In this document: piece by piece, positions 36,072-43,246 of the stretch
Layout of the letters: every line of letters starts with the position of its first letter
Numbering within the stretch: the stretch's first letter is position 1
Position numbers and translations under genes: made by a program
Assembly (NCBI RefSeq): GCF_958439165.1
Contig: NZ_OY288116.1
Location: forward strand, 70,001 to 113,268
Direction of reading: 5' to 3'
Origin: an uncultured Hydrogenophaga sp.
GTDB lineage: Bacteria; Pseudomonadota; Gammaproteobacteria; Burkholderiales; Burkholderiaceae_C
Length of the DNA stretch: 43,268 bases
The notes under the pieces: model-generated
Database searches by the model: none
What the model saw: the letters and a program-made list of their open reading frames with translations, nothing else
What the model was told of the DNA's origin: nothing

Positions 36072-38084
36072 ATGTTCACCAAGATCCTGATCGCCAACCG
36101 GGGCGAGATCGCCTGCCGCGTCGCGGCCACCGCGCGCCGCCTGGGCATCCGCACCGTGGCCGTGCATTCGGACGCCGACGCCATGTCGCGTCATGTGGCG
36201 CTGTGCGATGAAGCCGTGTCCCTGGGCGGCAACACGCCGCAGGAAAGTTATCTGCGCTGGGAAGCCATCCTGGAGGCTGCCCGCGCCACCGGCGCGCAGG
36301 CCATCCACCCCGGCTACGGCTTCCTGAGCGAGAACGAGGCTTTTGCACAAGCGTGTGCGGCGGCCGGGCTGGCCTTCATCGGTCCGCCGGCCTCGGCCAT
36401 CCTGGCCATGGGGCTGAAGGCCGAGTCCAAGCGCCTGATGGAGGCCGCCGGGGTGCCGCTGGTGCCTGGTTACCACGGTGCCGATCAGGACCCTGCGCTG
36501 CTGCGGGCCGAGGCGCAGCGCATCGGTTACCCGGTGCTGATCAAGGCCAGCGCCGGCGGTGGCGGCAAGGGCATGCGGGTGGTCGAGCGCGATGACGATT
36601 TCGACGCCGCACTCGCCTCGTGCCAGCGCGAGGCGCGCAGCAGCTTCGGCAGCGACGCGGTGCTGGTGGAGCGTTATGTGCAGCGCCCCCGGCACATCGA
36701 GATCCAGGTGTTCGGCGACACCCACGGCCAGATCGTGCATCTGTTCGAACGCGACTGTTCGGTGCAGCGCCGCCACCAGAAGGTGCTGGAGGAAGCGCCC
36801 GCCCCCGGGATGACGCCGGCCCTGCGCGAGCGCATGGGGCAGGCGGCGGTGGCGGCCGCGAAGGCGGTGAACTATGTGGGCGCCGGCACGGTGGAGTTCA
36901 TCGTCGAAGGGCTGGAGGGGCAGGGGAGCGACGACAGCCGCGCCCGTTTCTACTTCATGGAAATGAACACCCGCCTGCAGGTGGAACACCCGGTGACCGA
37001 GGCCATTACCGGCCAGGACCTGGTGGAGTGGCAGCTGCGCGTGGCGGCCGGCGAGCCGTTGCCCTTGCGTCAGGACGAACTGCGCATGCAGGGCCATGCC
37101 ATCGAGGCCCGCATCTGTGCCGAGAACCCGGACAACCAGTTTCTGCCGGCCACCGGCACCCTGAGCGTTTACCGCAAGCCGCCCCATGCGGGCTTCGAGC
37201 GCGCCCCGGTGCGTTTCGATGACGGTGTGCGCGAGGGCGATGCCATCAGCCCGTACTACGACTCCATGATCGCCAAGCTCATCGTCCATGGTGATTCCCG
37301 TGCGCAGGCGCTGGCCCGGCTGGACGCCGCCCTGGCCGACACCCGCATCGTCGGCCTGCCGAACAATGTGCAGTTCCTGCGCCATGTGGTGGTCAGCCGG
37401 TCGTTTGCCCAGGCCGATCTGGACACCGCCCTCATTCCGCGCGAGGCGGCCGTGCTGTTCCACCAGGAACGGGTGGGTGCTGCCTGGGCCGCTGCAGCGG
37501 CGGTGGTGCACCGGTTGCAGGCCGAACAGATGCTGGAGACCTCCGATCCGTTCTCGCGCCGCGACGGTTTCCGCTCGCACGGCACGCTGGTGCGTCGGTT
37601 CGACTTCCGCCATGCCGAGCAGCCGTTGGCCGCACAGCTCACCTATGGCCGGGACGGTCTGCAGCTGGCGGTGGGGGAGGGTGGCGCACAACCGCTCTCG
37701 TGGCAGGCGCAGGACGACGGCCTCACCGAAATCCGCTGGGGCAGCGAGCGGCAGCGCGTCCAGGCCTGGGTTCACGGCGAGGCGCTGCAGGTGTTCACGC
37801 CGCACGGCGCCACCCGCATCGAGCTGATCGACCCGCTGGCCCATGCCGGCGAAACCGCGGCCGAGGGCGGTCGCCTGACCGCGCCCATGCCGGGCAAGGT
37901 CCTGTCGTTTGCGGTGAAGGCCGGCGACGCGGTGCGCCAGGGCCAGCCGCTGGCGGTGATGGAGGCCATGAAGATGGAGCACACCATCACCGCCCCGGCC
38001 GATGGCACCGTGGCCGAGCTGCTGTATGCCCCGGGTGACCAGGTGGCCGAAGGCTCGGAACTGCTCAAGCTGGTGACAGACTGA
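36072..38084 (+). CDS. liuD: Methylcrotonyl-CoA carboxylase alpha (biotin) subunit
   Basis: The ATP-dependent biotin carboxylase with a fused carrier, 670 residues. Biotin carboxylase domain 1-445: ILIANRGEIACRV, the ATP loop KASAGGGGKGMRVV (about 158-171), ERDCSVQRRHQKVLEEAPAP and EMNTRLQVEHPVTE. A linker/BT domain (about 480-585) follows, then a biotinyl domain (about 598-670) with AMKM and biotin attached at K634. It pairs with LiuB. Its direct junction with bioD (1 nt) ties the biotin enzyme to biotin supply. Confidence 0.97.
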   Translation: MFTKILIANRGEIACRVAATARRLGIRTVAVHSDADAMSRHVALCDEAVSLGGNTPQESYLRWEAILEAARATGAQAIHPGYGFLSENEAFAQACAAAGLAFIGPPASAILAMGLKAESKRLMEAAGVPLVPGYHGADQDPALLRAEAQRIGYPVLIKASAGGGGKGMRVVERDDDFDAALASCQREARSSFGSDAVLVERYVQRPRHIEIQVFGDTHGQIVHLFERDCSVQRRHQKVLEEAPAPGMTPALRERMGQAAVAAAKAVNYVGAGTVEFIVEGLEGQGSDDSRARFYFMEMNTRLQVEHPVTEAITGQDLVEWQLRVAAGEPLPLRQDELRMQGHAIEARICAENPDNQFLPATGTLSVYRKPPHAGFERAPVRFDDGVREGDAISPYYDSMIAKLIVHGDSRAQALARLDAALADTRIVGLPNNVQFLRHVVVSRSFAQADLDTALIPREAAVLFHQERVGAAWAAAAAVVHRLQAEQMLETSDPFSRRDGFRSHGTLVRRFDFRHAEQPLAAQLTYGRDGLQLAVGEGGAQPLSWQAQDDGLTEIRWGSERQRVQAWVHGEALQVFTPHGATRIELIDPLAHAGETAAEGGRLTAPMPGKVLSFAVKAGDAVRQGQPLAVMEAMKMEHTITAPADGTVAELLYAPGDQVAEGSELLKLVTD

Positions 38085-38111
38085 TCGCAGCGCTCCGCTT
38101 AAGCTCGCTGC

Positions 38112-39032
38112 ATGCGCATCACCCTCTGCCTCACCGCCAACAAACCCGAGCCCTGGCAGGCCGGCCTGCAGGCCGCGCTGCCCGGCGCACAGATCGACAT
38201 CTGGACCCCCGGCGCGCCGCTGGCCGACCATGCGGTGGTCTGGGCACCGCCGCAGGCCTTCATCGACGAGCAGACGCAACTCAAGGCGCTGTTCAACATC
38301 GGCGCCGGGGTGGACGCGCTGCTGCAGCTGCGCCTGCCGCCGCAGCTGCAGGTGGTGCGGCTGGACGACGCCGGCATGTCGGTGCAGATGGCCGAGTACG
38401 TTTGCCATGCGGTCATCCGCCACTTCCGCGAGTTCGACGGCTACGAGGCCGACAGCCGCCAGGGCCGCTGGGGTTACCGCAAGCCGCGCAGCCGCGCCGA
38501 CTTTGCGGTCGGCGTCATGGGCCTGGGCGTGCTGGGCGAACGGGTGGCGAAGGCGCTGACCAGCTTCGAATTCCCGGTGCACGGCTGGAGCCGCACGCCA
38601 CGCACCATCGAAGGCGTGGTCTGCCACCACGGCGAAGACCGGCTGGACACTTTCCTCTCGCAATGCCGGGTGCTGGTCAACCTGCTGCCGCTCACGCCGC
38701 AGACCACCGACATCCTGAACCGCCGCACCCTGGGTCGGCTCAAGCCCGGCGGCTATGTCATCAACGTGGCGCGCGGTGCGCACCTGGTGGACGACGACCT
38801 GATCGCCCTCATCGACAGCGGTCACCTGGCCGGCGCCACGCTGGACGTGTTCCGCACCGAACCCCTGCCGCCCGAACACCCGTTCTGGCGCCACCCCGCC
38901 ATCACCGTCACGCCGCACACCTCGGCCCGCACCCTGCGCGAAGAAAGCATAGCGCAGATCGCCGGCAAGATCGCCCGCCTGGAGCGCGGCGAGCCGGTGG
39001 CCGGCCTGGTGGACCCGGTGCGCGGTTACTGA
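38112..39032 (+). CDS. ghrA: Glyoxylate/hydroxypyruvate reductase A
   Basis: NAD(P)H-dependent D-2-hydroxyacid dehydrogenase of 306 residues (E. coli GhrA 312). The start ITLCLTANKPEPWQ and NIGAGVDALLQL fit GhrA. The Rossmann motif is VMGLGVLGERVAKAL, and the catalytic Arg, Glu and His are in NVARGAHLVDDD, TEPLP and TVTPHTSA. It reduces glyoxylate or hydroxypyruvate. It lies between liuD and liuE, an unusual inclusion that could limit glyoxylate when the bypass runs. Confidence 0.93.
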   Translation: MRITLCLTANKPEPWQAGLQAALPGAQIDIWTPGAPLADHAVVWAPPQAFIDEQTQLKALFNIGAGVDALLQLRLPPQLQVVRLDDAGMSVQMAEYVCHAVIRHFREFDGYEADSRQGRWGYRKPRSRADFAVGVMGLGVLGERVAKALTSFEFPVHGWSRTPRTIEGVVCHHGEDRLDTFLSQCRVLVNLLPLTPQTTDILNRRTLGRLKPGGYVINVARGAHLVDDDLIALIDSGHLAGATLDVFRTEPLPPEHPFWRHPAITVTPHTSARTLREESIAQIAGKIARLERGEPVAGLVDPVRGY

Positions 39033-39045
39033 AACGGAGACCTTC

Positions 39046-39954
39046 ATGTCCATGCCTTCCCGCGTCCGCCTGATTGACGTCGGCCCCCGCGACGGGCTGC
39101 AGAACGAGAAGCAGCCGGTGGCGGCCGAGGTCAAGGTCGAGCTGGTGCACCGCCTGCAGGCCGCCGGCCTGGCCGAGATCGAGGTCACCAGTTATGTCAG
39201 CCCCAAGTGGGTGCCGCAGATGGCCGACAACCACGCGGTCATGAGCGGCATCCGCCGCCCGGCCGGTGTCCGGCATTCGGTGCTCACGCCCAACCTGAAA
39301 GGCTTCGAGGCGGCGCTGGCCGATGCGCCGGACGAGATCGTCGTGTTCGGCGCCGCCAGCGAAGCCTTCAGCCAGAAGAACATCAACTGCAGCATCGCCG
39401 AGAGCATCGAGCGCTTCGCGCCGGTGGTGGAAGCCGCACTGGCCGCCGGCATCCAGGTGCGCGGCGCCATGAGCTGCACCGTGGGCTGCCCGTACGAGGG
39501 CGACATCGCCCCCGAGCGCGTGGCCTACCTGGCCGGTCTGATGAAGGGTATCGGCGTGCAGCGGGTGGACGTGGCCGACACCATCGGCGTGGGCACGCCG
39601 CGCCGGGTGCAGGCGGCCCTGGAAGCTGCGCTGCGGCATTACGGCATCGACCAGGTGAGCGGCCATTTCCACGACACCTACGGCCAGGCCCTGGCCAACA
39701 CCCTGGCCTCGCTGGAGCTGGGGGTGTGGAACTTCCAGGCCTCGGTGGCCGGCCTGGGGGGCTGCCCCTATGCCAAGGGCGCCACCGGCAACGTGGCCAG
39801 CGAAGACCTGGTGTTCATGCTGTACGGCATGGGCATTGAAACCGGCATCGATCTGGATGCGCTGGTGGACGCCGGTGCGTGGATCAGCGAACGACTCGGC
39901 CGGCCCACCGCCTCTCGCGTGGGCCGTGCGCTGCTGGCCCGCCGGGCCGCCTGA
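39046..39954 (+). CDS. liuE: Hydroxymethylglutaryl-CoA lyase
   Basis: Cleaves HMG-CoA to acetyl-CoA and acetoacetate, the last liu step. The 302-residue TIM-barrel lyase has D16/R15 in VGPRDGLQNE, metal ligands H207 and H209 (GHFHDTYGQ) and the catalytic C240 in the signature AGLGGCPYAKGATGN. A good CGGAGA ribosome site precedes the ATG. Acetoacetate activation genes (CoA transferase or synthetase) are not seen in the window. Confidence 0.97.
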   Translation: MSMPSRVRLIDVGPRDGLQNEKQPVAAEVKVELVHRLQAAGLAEIEVTSYVSPKWVPQMADNHAVMSGIRRPAGVRHSVLTPNLKGFEAALADAPDEIVVFGAASEAFSQKNINCSIAESIERFAPVVEAALAAGIQVRGAMSCTVGCPYEGDIAPERVAYLAGLMKGIGVQRVDVADTIGVGTPRRVQAALEAALRHYGIDQVSGHFHDTYGQALANTLASLELGVWNFQASVAGLGGCPYAKGATGNVASEDLVFMLYGMGIETGIDLDALVDAGAWISERLGRPTASRVGRALLARRAA

Positions 39955-39965
39955 AGGAGACCGCC

Positions 39966-40628
39966 ATGGAATGGCAGGTGTGGATCGCTTATTTCGTGGC
40001 CTCGTGGGCCATTGCGCTGTCGCCCGGCTCGGGCGCGGTGCTGTCCATGACGCACGGCCTGGCCTACGGCGTGCGCGGGGCCAGCGCCACCATCCTGGGG
40101 CTGCAGTCCGGGCTGGCGGTGATTTTGCTGGTGGCCGGCGCTGGCGTGGGCGCGCTGCTGGTGGCATCGGCCACGGCGTTCACCGTGGTCAAGGTGGTGG
40201 GCGCGGCCTACCTCATCTGGCTGGGCTGGCGGCAATGGCGTTCGCCGGTGGAGGCGGTGCCGGACGGCGCCGGTCCGACCGCCACCACCACCGCATCCTC
40301 GCCCTCGGCCGGTCTGCCCCCGGTGCGCCAGCGCCTGGCCATCGGCTTCTTCACCAATGTCACCAACCCCAAGGGCATCGTGTTCATGGTGGCGGTGCTG
40401 CCCCAGTTCATCGACCCGGCGCGCCCGCTGTGGCTGCAGTTGCTGGTGCTGCTGGTCACCACCATCGGGGTCGACCTGATCGTCATGCACGGCTACGCCT
40501 TCCTGGCTTCGCGAGCCCAGCGCTGGCTGGCCACCGCACGGGCCCGCCAAGCCCAGAACCGGGTGTTCGGCGGGCTGCTCATGGCCATGGGGGCGAGCCT
40601 GATGCTGGTCAAGCGCGGGGCCGGCTGA
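39966..40628 (+). CDS. LysE/RhtB-family amino acid exporter
   Basis: A 220-residue inner-membrane protein with six likely membrane segments. The N-terminal ALSPGSGAVLSMTHGLAYGVRGA is the LysE/RhtB signature, and NPKGIVFMVAVLPQF in the middle is also typical. A low-complexity Ala/Thr/Ser/Pro loop (about 100-118) lies between halves. A strong AAGGAGA site (39954-39960) overlaps the liuE stop. In this run it may export leucine or another branched-chain amino acid, but this is not shown. Confidence 0.92.
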   Translation: MEWQVWIAYFVASWAIALSPGSGAVLSMTHGLAYGVRGASATILGLQSGLAVILLVAGAGVGALLVASATAFTVVKVVGAAYLIWLGWRQWRSPVEAVPDGAGPTATTTASSPSAGLPPVRQRLAIGFFTNVTNPKGIVFMVAVLPQFIDPARPLWLQLLVLLVTTIGVDLIVMHGYAFLASRAQRWLATARARQAQNRVFGGLLMAMGASLMLVKRGAG

Positions 40629-40635
40629 CCTTGAC

Positions 40636-40668
40636 CCGGCAAGCCCCGCAGCCGACGGGGCATGCCGG
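40636..40668 (+). terminator. Long interrupted hairpin after the LysE-family gene
   Basis: CCGGCA (40636-40641), A, GCCCCG (40643-40648), loop of 7, CGGGGC (40656-40661), A, TGCCGG (40663-40668) form a 12-bp stem with one A-A mismatch. It starts 7 nt after the LysE-family stop in the only gap over 30 nt between liuB and the end of this run. No T-tract follows, so it may be a Rho-linked or partial terminator, or an mRNA stabiliser, separating the liu/bio part from the ybaK part. Confidence 0.45.
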
Positions 40669-40689
40669 CCCTCACTACCATCCACCCTC

Positions 40690-41211
40690 ATGAGCGAAAC
40701 CCTCACCCCCATCCAACCCTCCACGACGGCAGCGGTACAGCGCGTCACCGAGGCCCTGGCCGCGCTGGGCCATGCCCACAAGCCGGTCATGCTGGACGAT
40801 GCCGCCCGCACCGCGCAGCAGGCGGCCGATGTCCTGGGTGTGGCCCTGGGGCAGATTGCCAAGAGCATCATCTTCCGCCGCAAGAGCGACGACCGCTCGG
40901 TGCTGGTGGTGACCTCCGGCGACCGCCGCGTCGACGAGAAGAAGGTGCAGGCCCTGGTCTGCCCCGAAGGCACGAAGCTGGGCCGGGCCGATGCCGATTT
41001 CGTGAAGGCGCGCACCGGCTTTTCCATTGGCGGTGTCTCGCCGCTGGCGCATGTGGAGCCGCCGGTGGTACTGATCGACCGCGAGCTGTTCCGCTTCGAC
41101 CGGGTGTGGGCGGCAGCCGGCCATCCCCACGCGGTGTTCCCGCTCACCCCGCAGGAACTGGAGCGCTACACCGGCGCGCCGGTGGCCGACGTCACGCAGG
41201 AGGCCGCATGA
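40690..41211 (+). CDS. YbaK/EbsC-family aminoacyl-tRNA deacylase-like protein
   Basis: A 173-residue YbaK/ProX-like protein. LGHAHKPVMLDDAARTAQQAADVLGVALGQIAKSIIFR carries the conserved lysine (AKSIIF), and TGFSIGGVSPLAH is the GxxPxG-type loop (here GVSP). Members hydrolyse misacylated tRNAs such as Cys-tRNA-Pro. The start of the DUF1289 gene overlaps its stop by 4 bases. Confidence 0.92.
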   Translation: MSETLTPIQPSTTAAVQRVTEALAALGHAHKPVMLDDAARTAQQAADVLGVALGQIAKSIIFRRKSDDRSVLVVTSGDRRVDEKKVQALVCPEGTKLGRADADFVKARTGFSIGGVSPLAHVEPPVVLIDRELFRFDRVWAAAGHPHAVFPLTPQELERYTGAPVADVTQEAA

Positions 41212-41426
41212 GCCGCGCCGTGACCCTGCAGGCCGCGCGCGAGCGCCAGCCGGGCGTGGTGGCGCCGTCGCCCTGCATCTCGGTCTGCCGGCTGGACGAC
41301 GAGCGCACCCGTTGCGTGGGCTGCCACCGCACGCTGGCCGAGATCGGCGCCTGGTCCCGGCTGGACGATGCGGCCAAGCTCGACATCTGGCGCGAGGTGG
41401 AGGTCCGGCAGGGCATCGCGACATGA
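41208..41426 (+). CDS. DUF1289-family small cysteine protein
   Basis: A 72-residue protein with PCISVCRLDDERTRCVGCHR, a C-x3-C-x8-C-x2-C pattern likely to bind zinc or iron, followed by EIGAWSRLDDAAKLDIW, the usual DUF1289 tail. The function is unknown. Both ends overlap neighbours by 4 bases (ATGA), so it is tightly coupled to the ybaK-like gene and the DsbA-like isomerase. Confidence 0.9.
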   Translation: MSRAVTLQAARERQPGVVAPSPCISVCRLDDERTRCVGCHRTLAEIGAWSRLDDAAKLDIWREVEVRQGIAT

Positions 41427-42103
41427 AGGACATTCAGTTCTTCTACGACCCGATCTCGCCCTACGCCCACCTGGCGTTCCTGGCCCTGCCGCAGGCGCTG
41501 GCCGGGCACAGCGTGGCGGTGCATCACCGCCCCATCCTGTTCGCCGGGCTGCTCAAGGCGCACGGCCAGCTCGGTCCGGCCGAGATTGCCCCCAAGCGCG
41601 ACTGGACCTACCGGCAGGTGCAATGGCTGGCCCATGCCCACGGTCTGCCGCTGGAGATGCCGGCGGCCCACCCCTTCAACCCGCTTCCCCTGCTGCGCCT
41701 GGGCCTGGCCACCGCACTGCCCGACGCGCCGGGCGAGACCAGCCGCTGGGTGACGGCCCAGCTGTTCTCCCATGTGTGGCAGTCCGGCGGAGCCGATGCC
41801 ACCGACCCGGCCCGCCTGCAGGCGCTGGAAGCCCGGCTGCAGGCCCACGTGGCCGAATGCGGCCGCACCTGGCAGGACCCGCAGGGCGACGCGGTGCGCC
41901 AGCAGCTGCGCGCCAACACCGACGAGGCGCTGGCCCTGGGTCTGTTCGGGGTGCCTTCGCTGGTGGTGGACGGTCGCGTGTTCTGGGGCTTTGACGCCCT
42001 GCCCATGGTGGCTGCCTGGCTGGCCGGAGATGCCTGGTTCGCCCCCGATGGCGCCTGGGATCGCGCGGCGACGTTGCCGGCGGCGGTGCAGCGCCCGCGT
42101 TGA
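41423..42103 (+). CDS. DsbA-like 2-hydroxychromene-2-carboxylate isomerase family protein
   Basis: A 226-residue thioredoxin-fold protein of the HCCA isomerase/kappa-GST group. FFYDPISPYAHLAF has Ser12-Pro13 at the DsbA active-site position in place of CxxC, FNPLPLLRLGLA and FGVPSLVVDGRVFWGFD (cis-Pro) are typical. Members bind glutathione. In naphthalene degraders the family isomerises 2-hydroxychromene-2-carboxylate, but no naphthalene genes are here, so the real substrate is open. Its start overlaps the DUF1289 stop. Confidence 0.9.
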   Translation: MKDIQFFYDPISPYAHLAFLALPQALAGHSVAVHHRPILFAGLLKAHGQLGPAEIAPKRDWTYRQVQWLAHAHGLPLEMPAAHPFNPLPLLRLGLATALPDAPGETSRWVTAQLFSHVWQSGGADATDPARLQALEARLQAHVAECGRTWQDPQGDAVRQQLRANTDEALALGLFGVPSLVVDGRVFWGFDALPMVAAWLAGDAWFAPDGAWDRAATLPAAVQRPR

Positions 42104-42116
42104 ACGGCCGCCGTTC
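42102..42116. terminator. Short palindrome between convergent genes
   Basis: GAACGGCCGCCGTTC has perfect 7-bp arms around a central C. It sits in the 14-bp gap between the convergent isomerase and ModE-like genes, overlapping the isomerase stop by two bases. As RNA it could form a 5-bp hairpin with a 5-nt loop on either strand. With no T-tract it is at best a weak bidirectional terminator. Confidence 0.3.
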
Positions 42117-42117
42117 C

Positions 42118-43185
42118 TCAGCCGTCCAGGGCCTCGGCCAGGGTCAGCACCTCGCCGGTGCGGGCCGCTTCATAGCCCTTCAGACCGGCCACCCGTGAGC
42201 GGAAGGCGGGAGACCGCAGCACGCTCAGCACAGGCCGCAGCTCCTCTCGCTCCAGCCCGTCGGCCGGCAGCGCAAAAAAGTAGCGCTCCTTGAGCAGCGG
42301 GATGAAGTGCAGACCGAAGCGGTGCGCGGCGGTCTGCACGCCGATGCCCACATCGGCCATGCCGCTGGCCACGAAGGCCGCCACGGCGGCGTGGGTGAGT
42401 TCGGTGCTGTCGTAGCCGCTCACCTGCCGGGGCGCGATGCCGTGGCGCTTGAGCAGCAGGTCGGTCAGCACCCGGGTGCCCGAGCCCTCGGGCCGGTTGA
42501 CGAAGCGCAGGTCGGCCCGCGCCAGATCGGCCACGCCGCGCACGCCCAGCGGATTGCCCGCCGCCACGAACAGGCCCTGGGTCCGCACCGCGAGGTGCAC
42601 CAGCCGGTGCTGGTGCCGGTCCAGCCAGGGCGCGTAACGGGCCGCCGCCGCCGACTGGAACTCGCCCAGCGGCAGGTGGAAGCCGGCCAGTTCGCAGTCG
42701 CCCTGGGCCAGCGCCGCCACCGCCTCCAGGCTGTTGCGGTACCGCACCTCCACCCGCACCGCGCGGGCGGCCAGCTGTTCGCGCAGGGCGGCCACCGCAA
42801 AGCCGTGGCTGGCGTGCAGGCGGGGCACGGCGCGACGCCGGCGCTGCACCCGGCCCAGCTCGCCCTCCACCTCGGCGGCCAGGGTTTCCAGCAGCGGCTG
42901 CAGCCGGGCGGCCACGCGCGCATCGGCCCACACCAGGCGCTGCGCCAGCTCGGTCGGCACCGATCCCTGGCCGCGCCCGCGCTCGAGCAGGGGCTGGCCC
43001 AGCACGCTTTCGGCCTGTCGCAGCAGGCCCCAGGCGTGCCGGTACGACAGGCCCAGGTCGCGCCCGGCCTGGGCAATGCTGCCGCCCGCCTGGACACCGG
43101 CCAGCAGCTGCAGCAGCACGCCGGCGTCCAGCGCCGGTCCGTCCTCGGGGCCGATCTGCCAACGGGTGTCGATCTGTATGCGCAT
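42118..43185 (-). CDS. ModE-type HTH regulator with periplasmic-binding-like domain
   Basis: A 355-residue protein. The N-terminal ModE/LysR-like winged helix (about 18-85) has GGSIAQAGRDLGLSYRHAWGLL and ESVLGQPLLERGRGQGS. The C-terminal part (about 118-320) is a type 2 periplasmic-binding-like domain (SHGFAVAALREQL, GDCELAGFHLP, RFVNRPEGSGTRVLTDLLL), the PBP-like domain seen in molybdate-linked regulators. This hybrid layout is known next to molybdate transport or formate dehydrogenase genes, so control of the divergent gene at the edge is likely. The ligand is not fixed by sequence. Confidence 0.88.
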   Translation of the reverse strand: MRIQIDTRWQIGPEDGPALDAGVLLQLLAGVQAGGSIAQAGRDLGLSYRHAWGLLRQAESVLGQPLLERGRGQGSVPTELAQRLVWADARVAARLQPLLETLAAEVEGELGRVQRRRRAVPRLHASHGFAVAALREQLAARAVRVEVRYRNSLEAVAALAQGDCELAGFHLPLGEFQSAAAARYAPWLDRHQHRLVHLAVRTQGLFVAAGNPLGVRGVADLARADLRFVNRPEGSGTRVLTDLLLKRHGIAPRQVSGYDSTELTHAAVAAFVASGMADVGIGVQTAAHRFGLHFIPLLKERYFFALPADGLEREELRPVLSVLRSPAFRSRVAGLKGYEAARTGEVLTLAEALDG

Positions 43186-43246
43186 GGGTCAAGTTTATGC
43201 AATGCCGAACATATTTGAGGATGTCCCCGGTGCTACCCTGCGCCGC
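43186..43246. promoter_or_regulatory. Divergent control region of the ModE-like regulator
   Basis: A 61-bp A/T-rich gap in a GC-rich setting. It contains a loose inverted repeat: TCAAGTTTATG (43189-43199) and CATATTTGA (43210-43218). ModE-type proteins bind A/T-rich palindromes, so this is a candidate operator. No clear promoter boxes are visible. Confidence 0.4.

Noticed and set aside
35865..39188. Very long minus-strand open frame opposite bioD, liuD, ghrA and the liuE start
   Set aside because: Same cause: antisense of well-identified genes.
41423..42103. Naphthalene degradation gene (nahD)
   Set aside because: The fold matches the HCCA isomerase family, but no other naphthalene or aromatic ring-cleavage genes are near, so I kept a family-level call.
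2226..43185. Mobile elements, prophage, CRISPR arrays, toxin-antitoxin or defence genes
   Set aside because: No transposase, integrase, repeat array, terminal inverted repeats or defence-type domains were found. Gene density and order are those of core chromosome.
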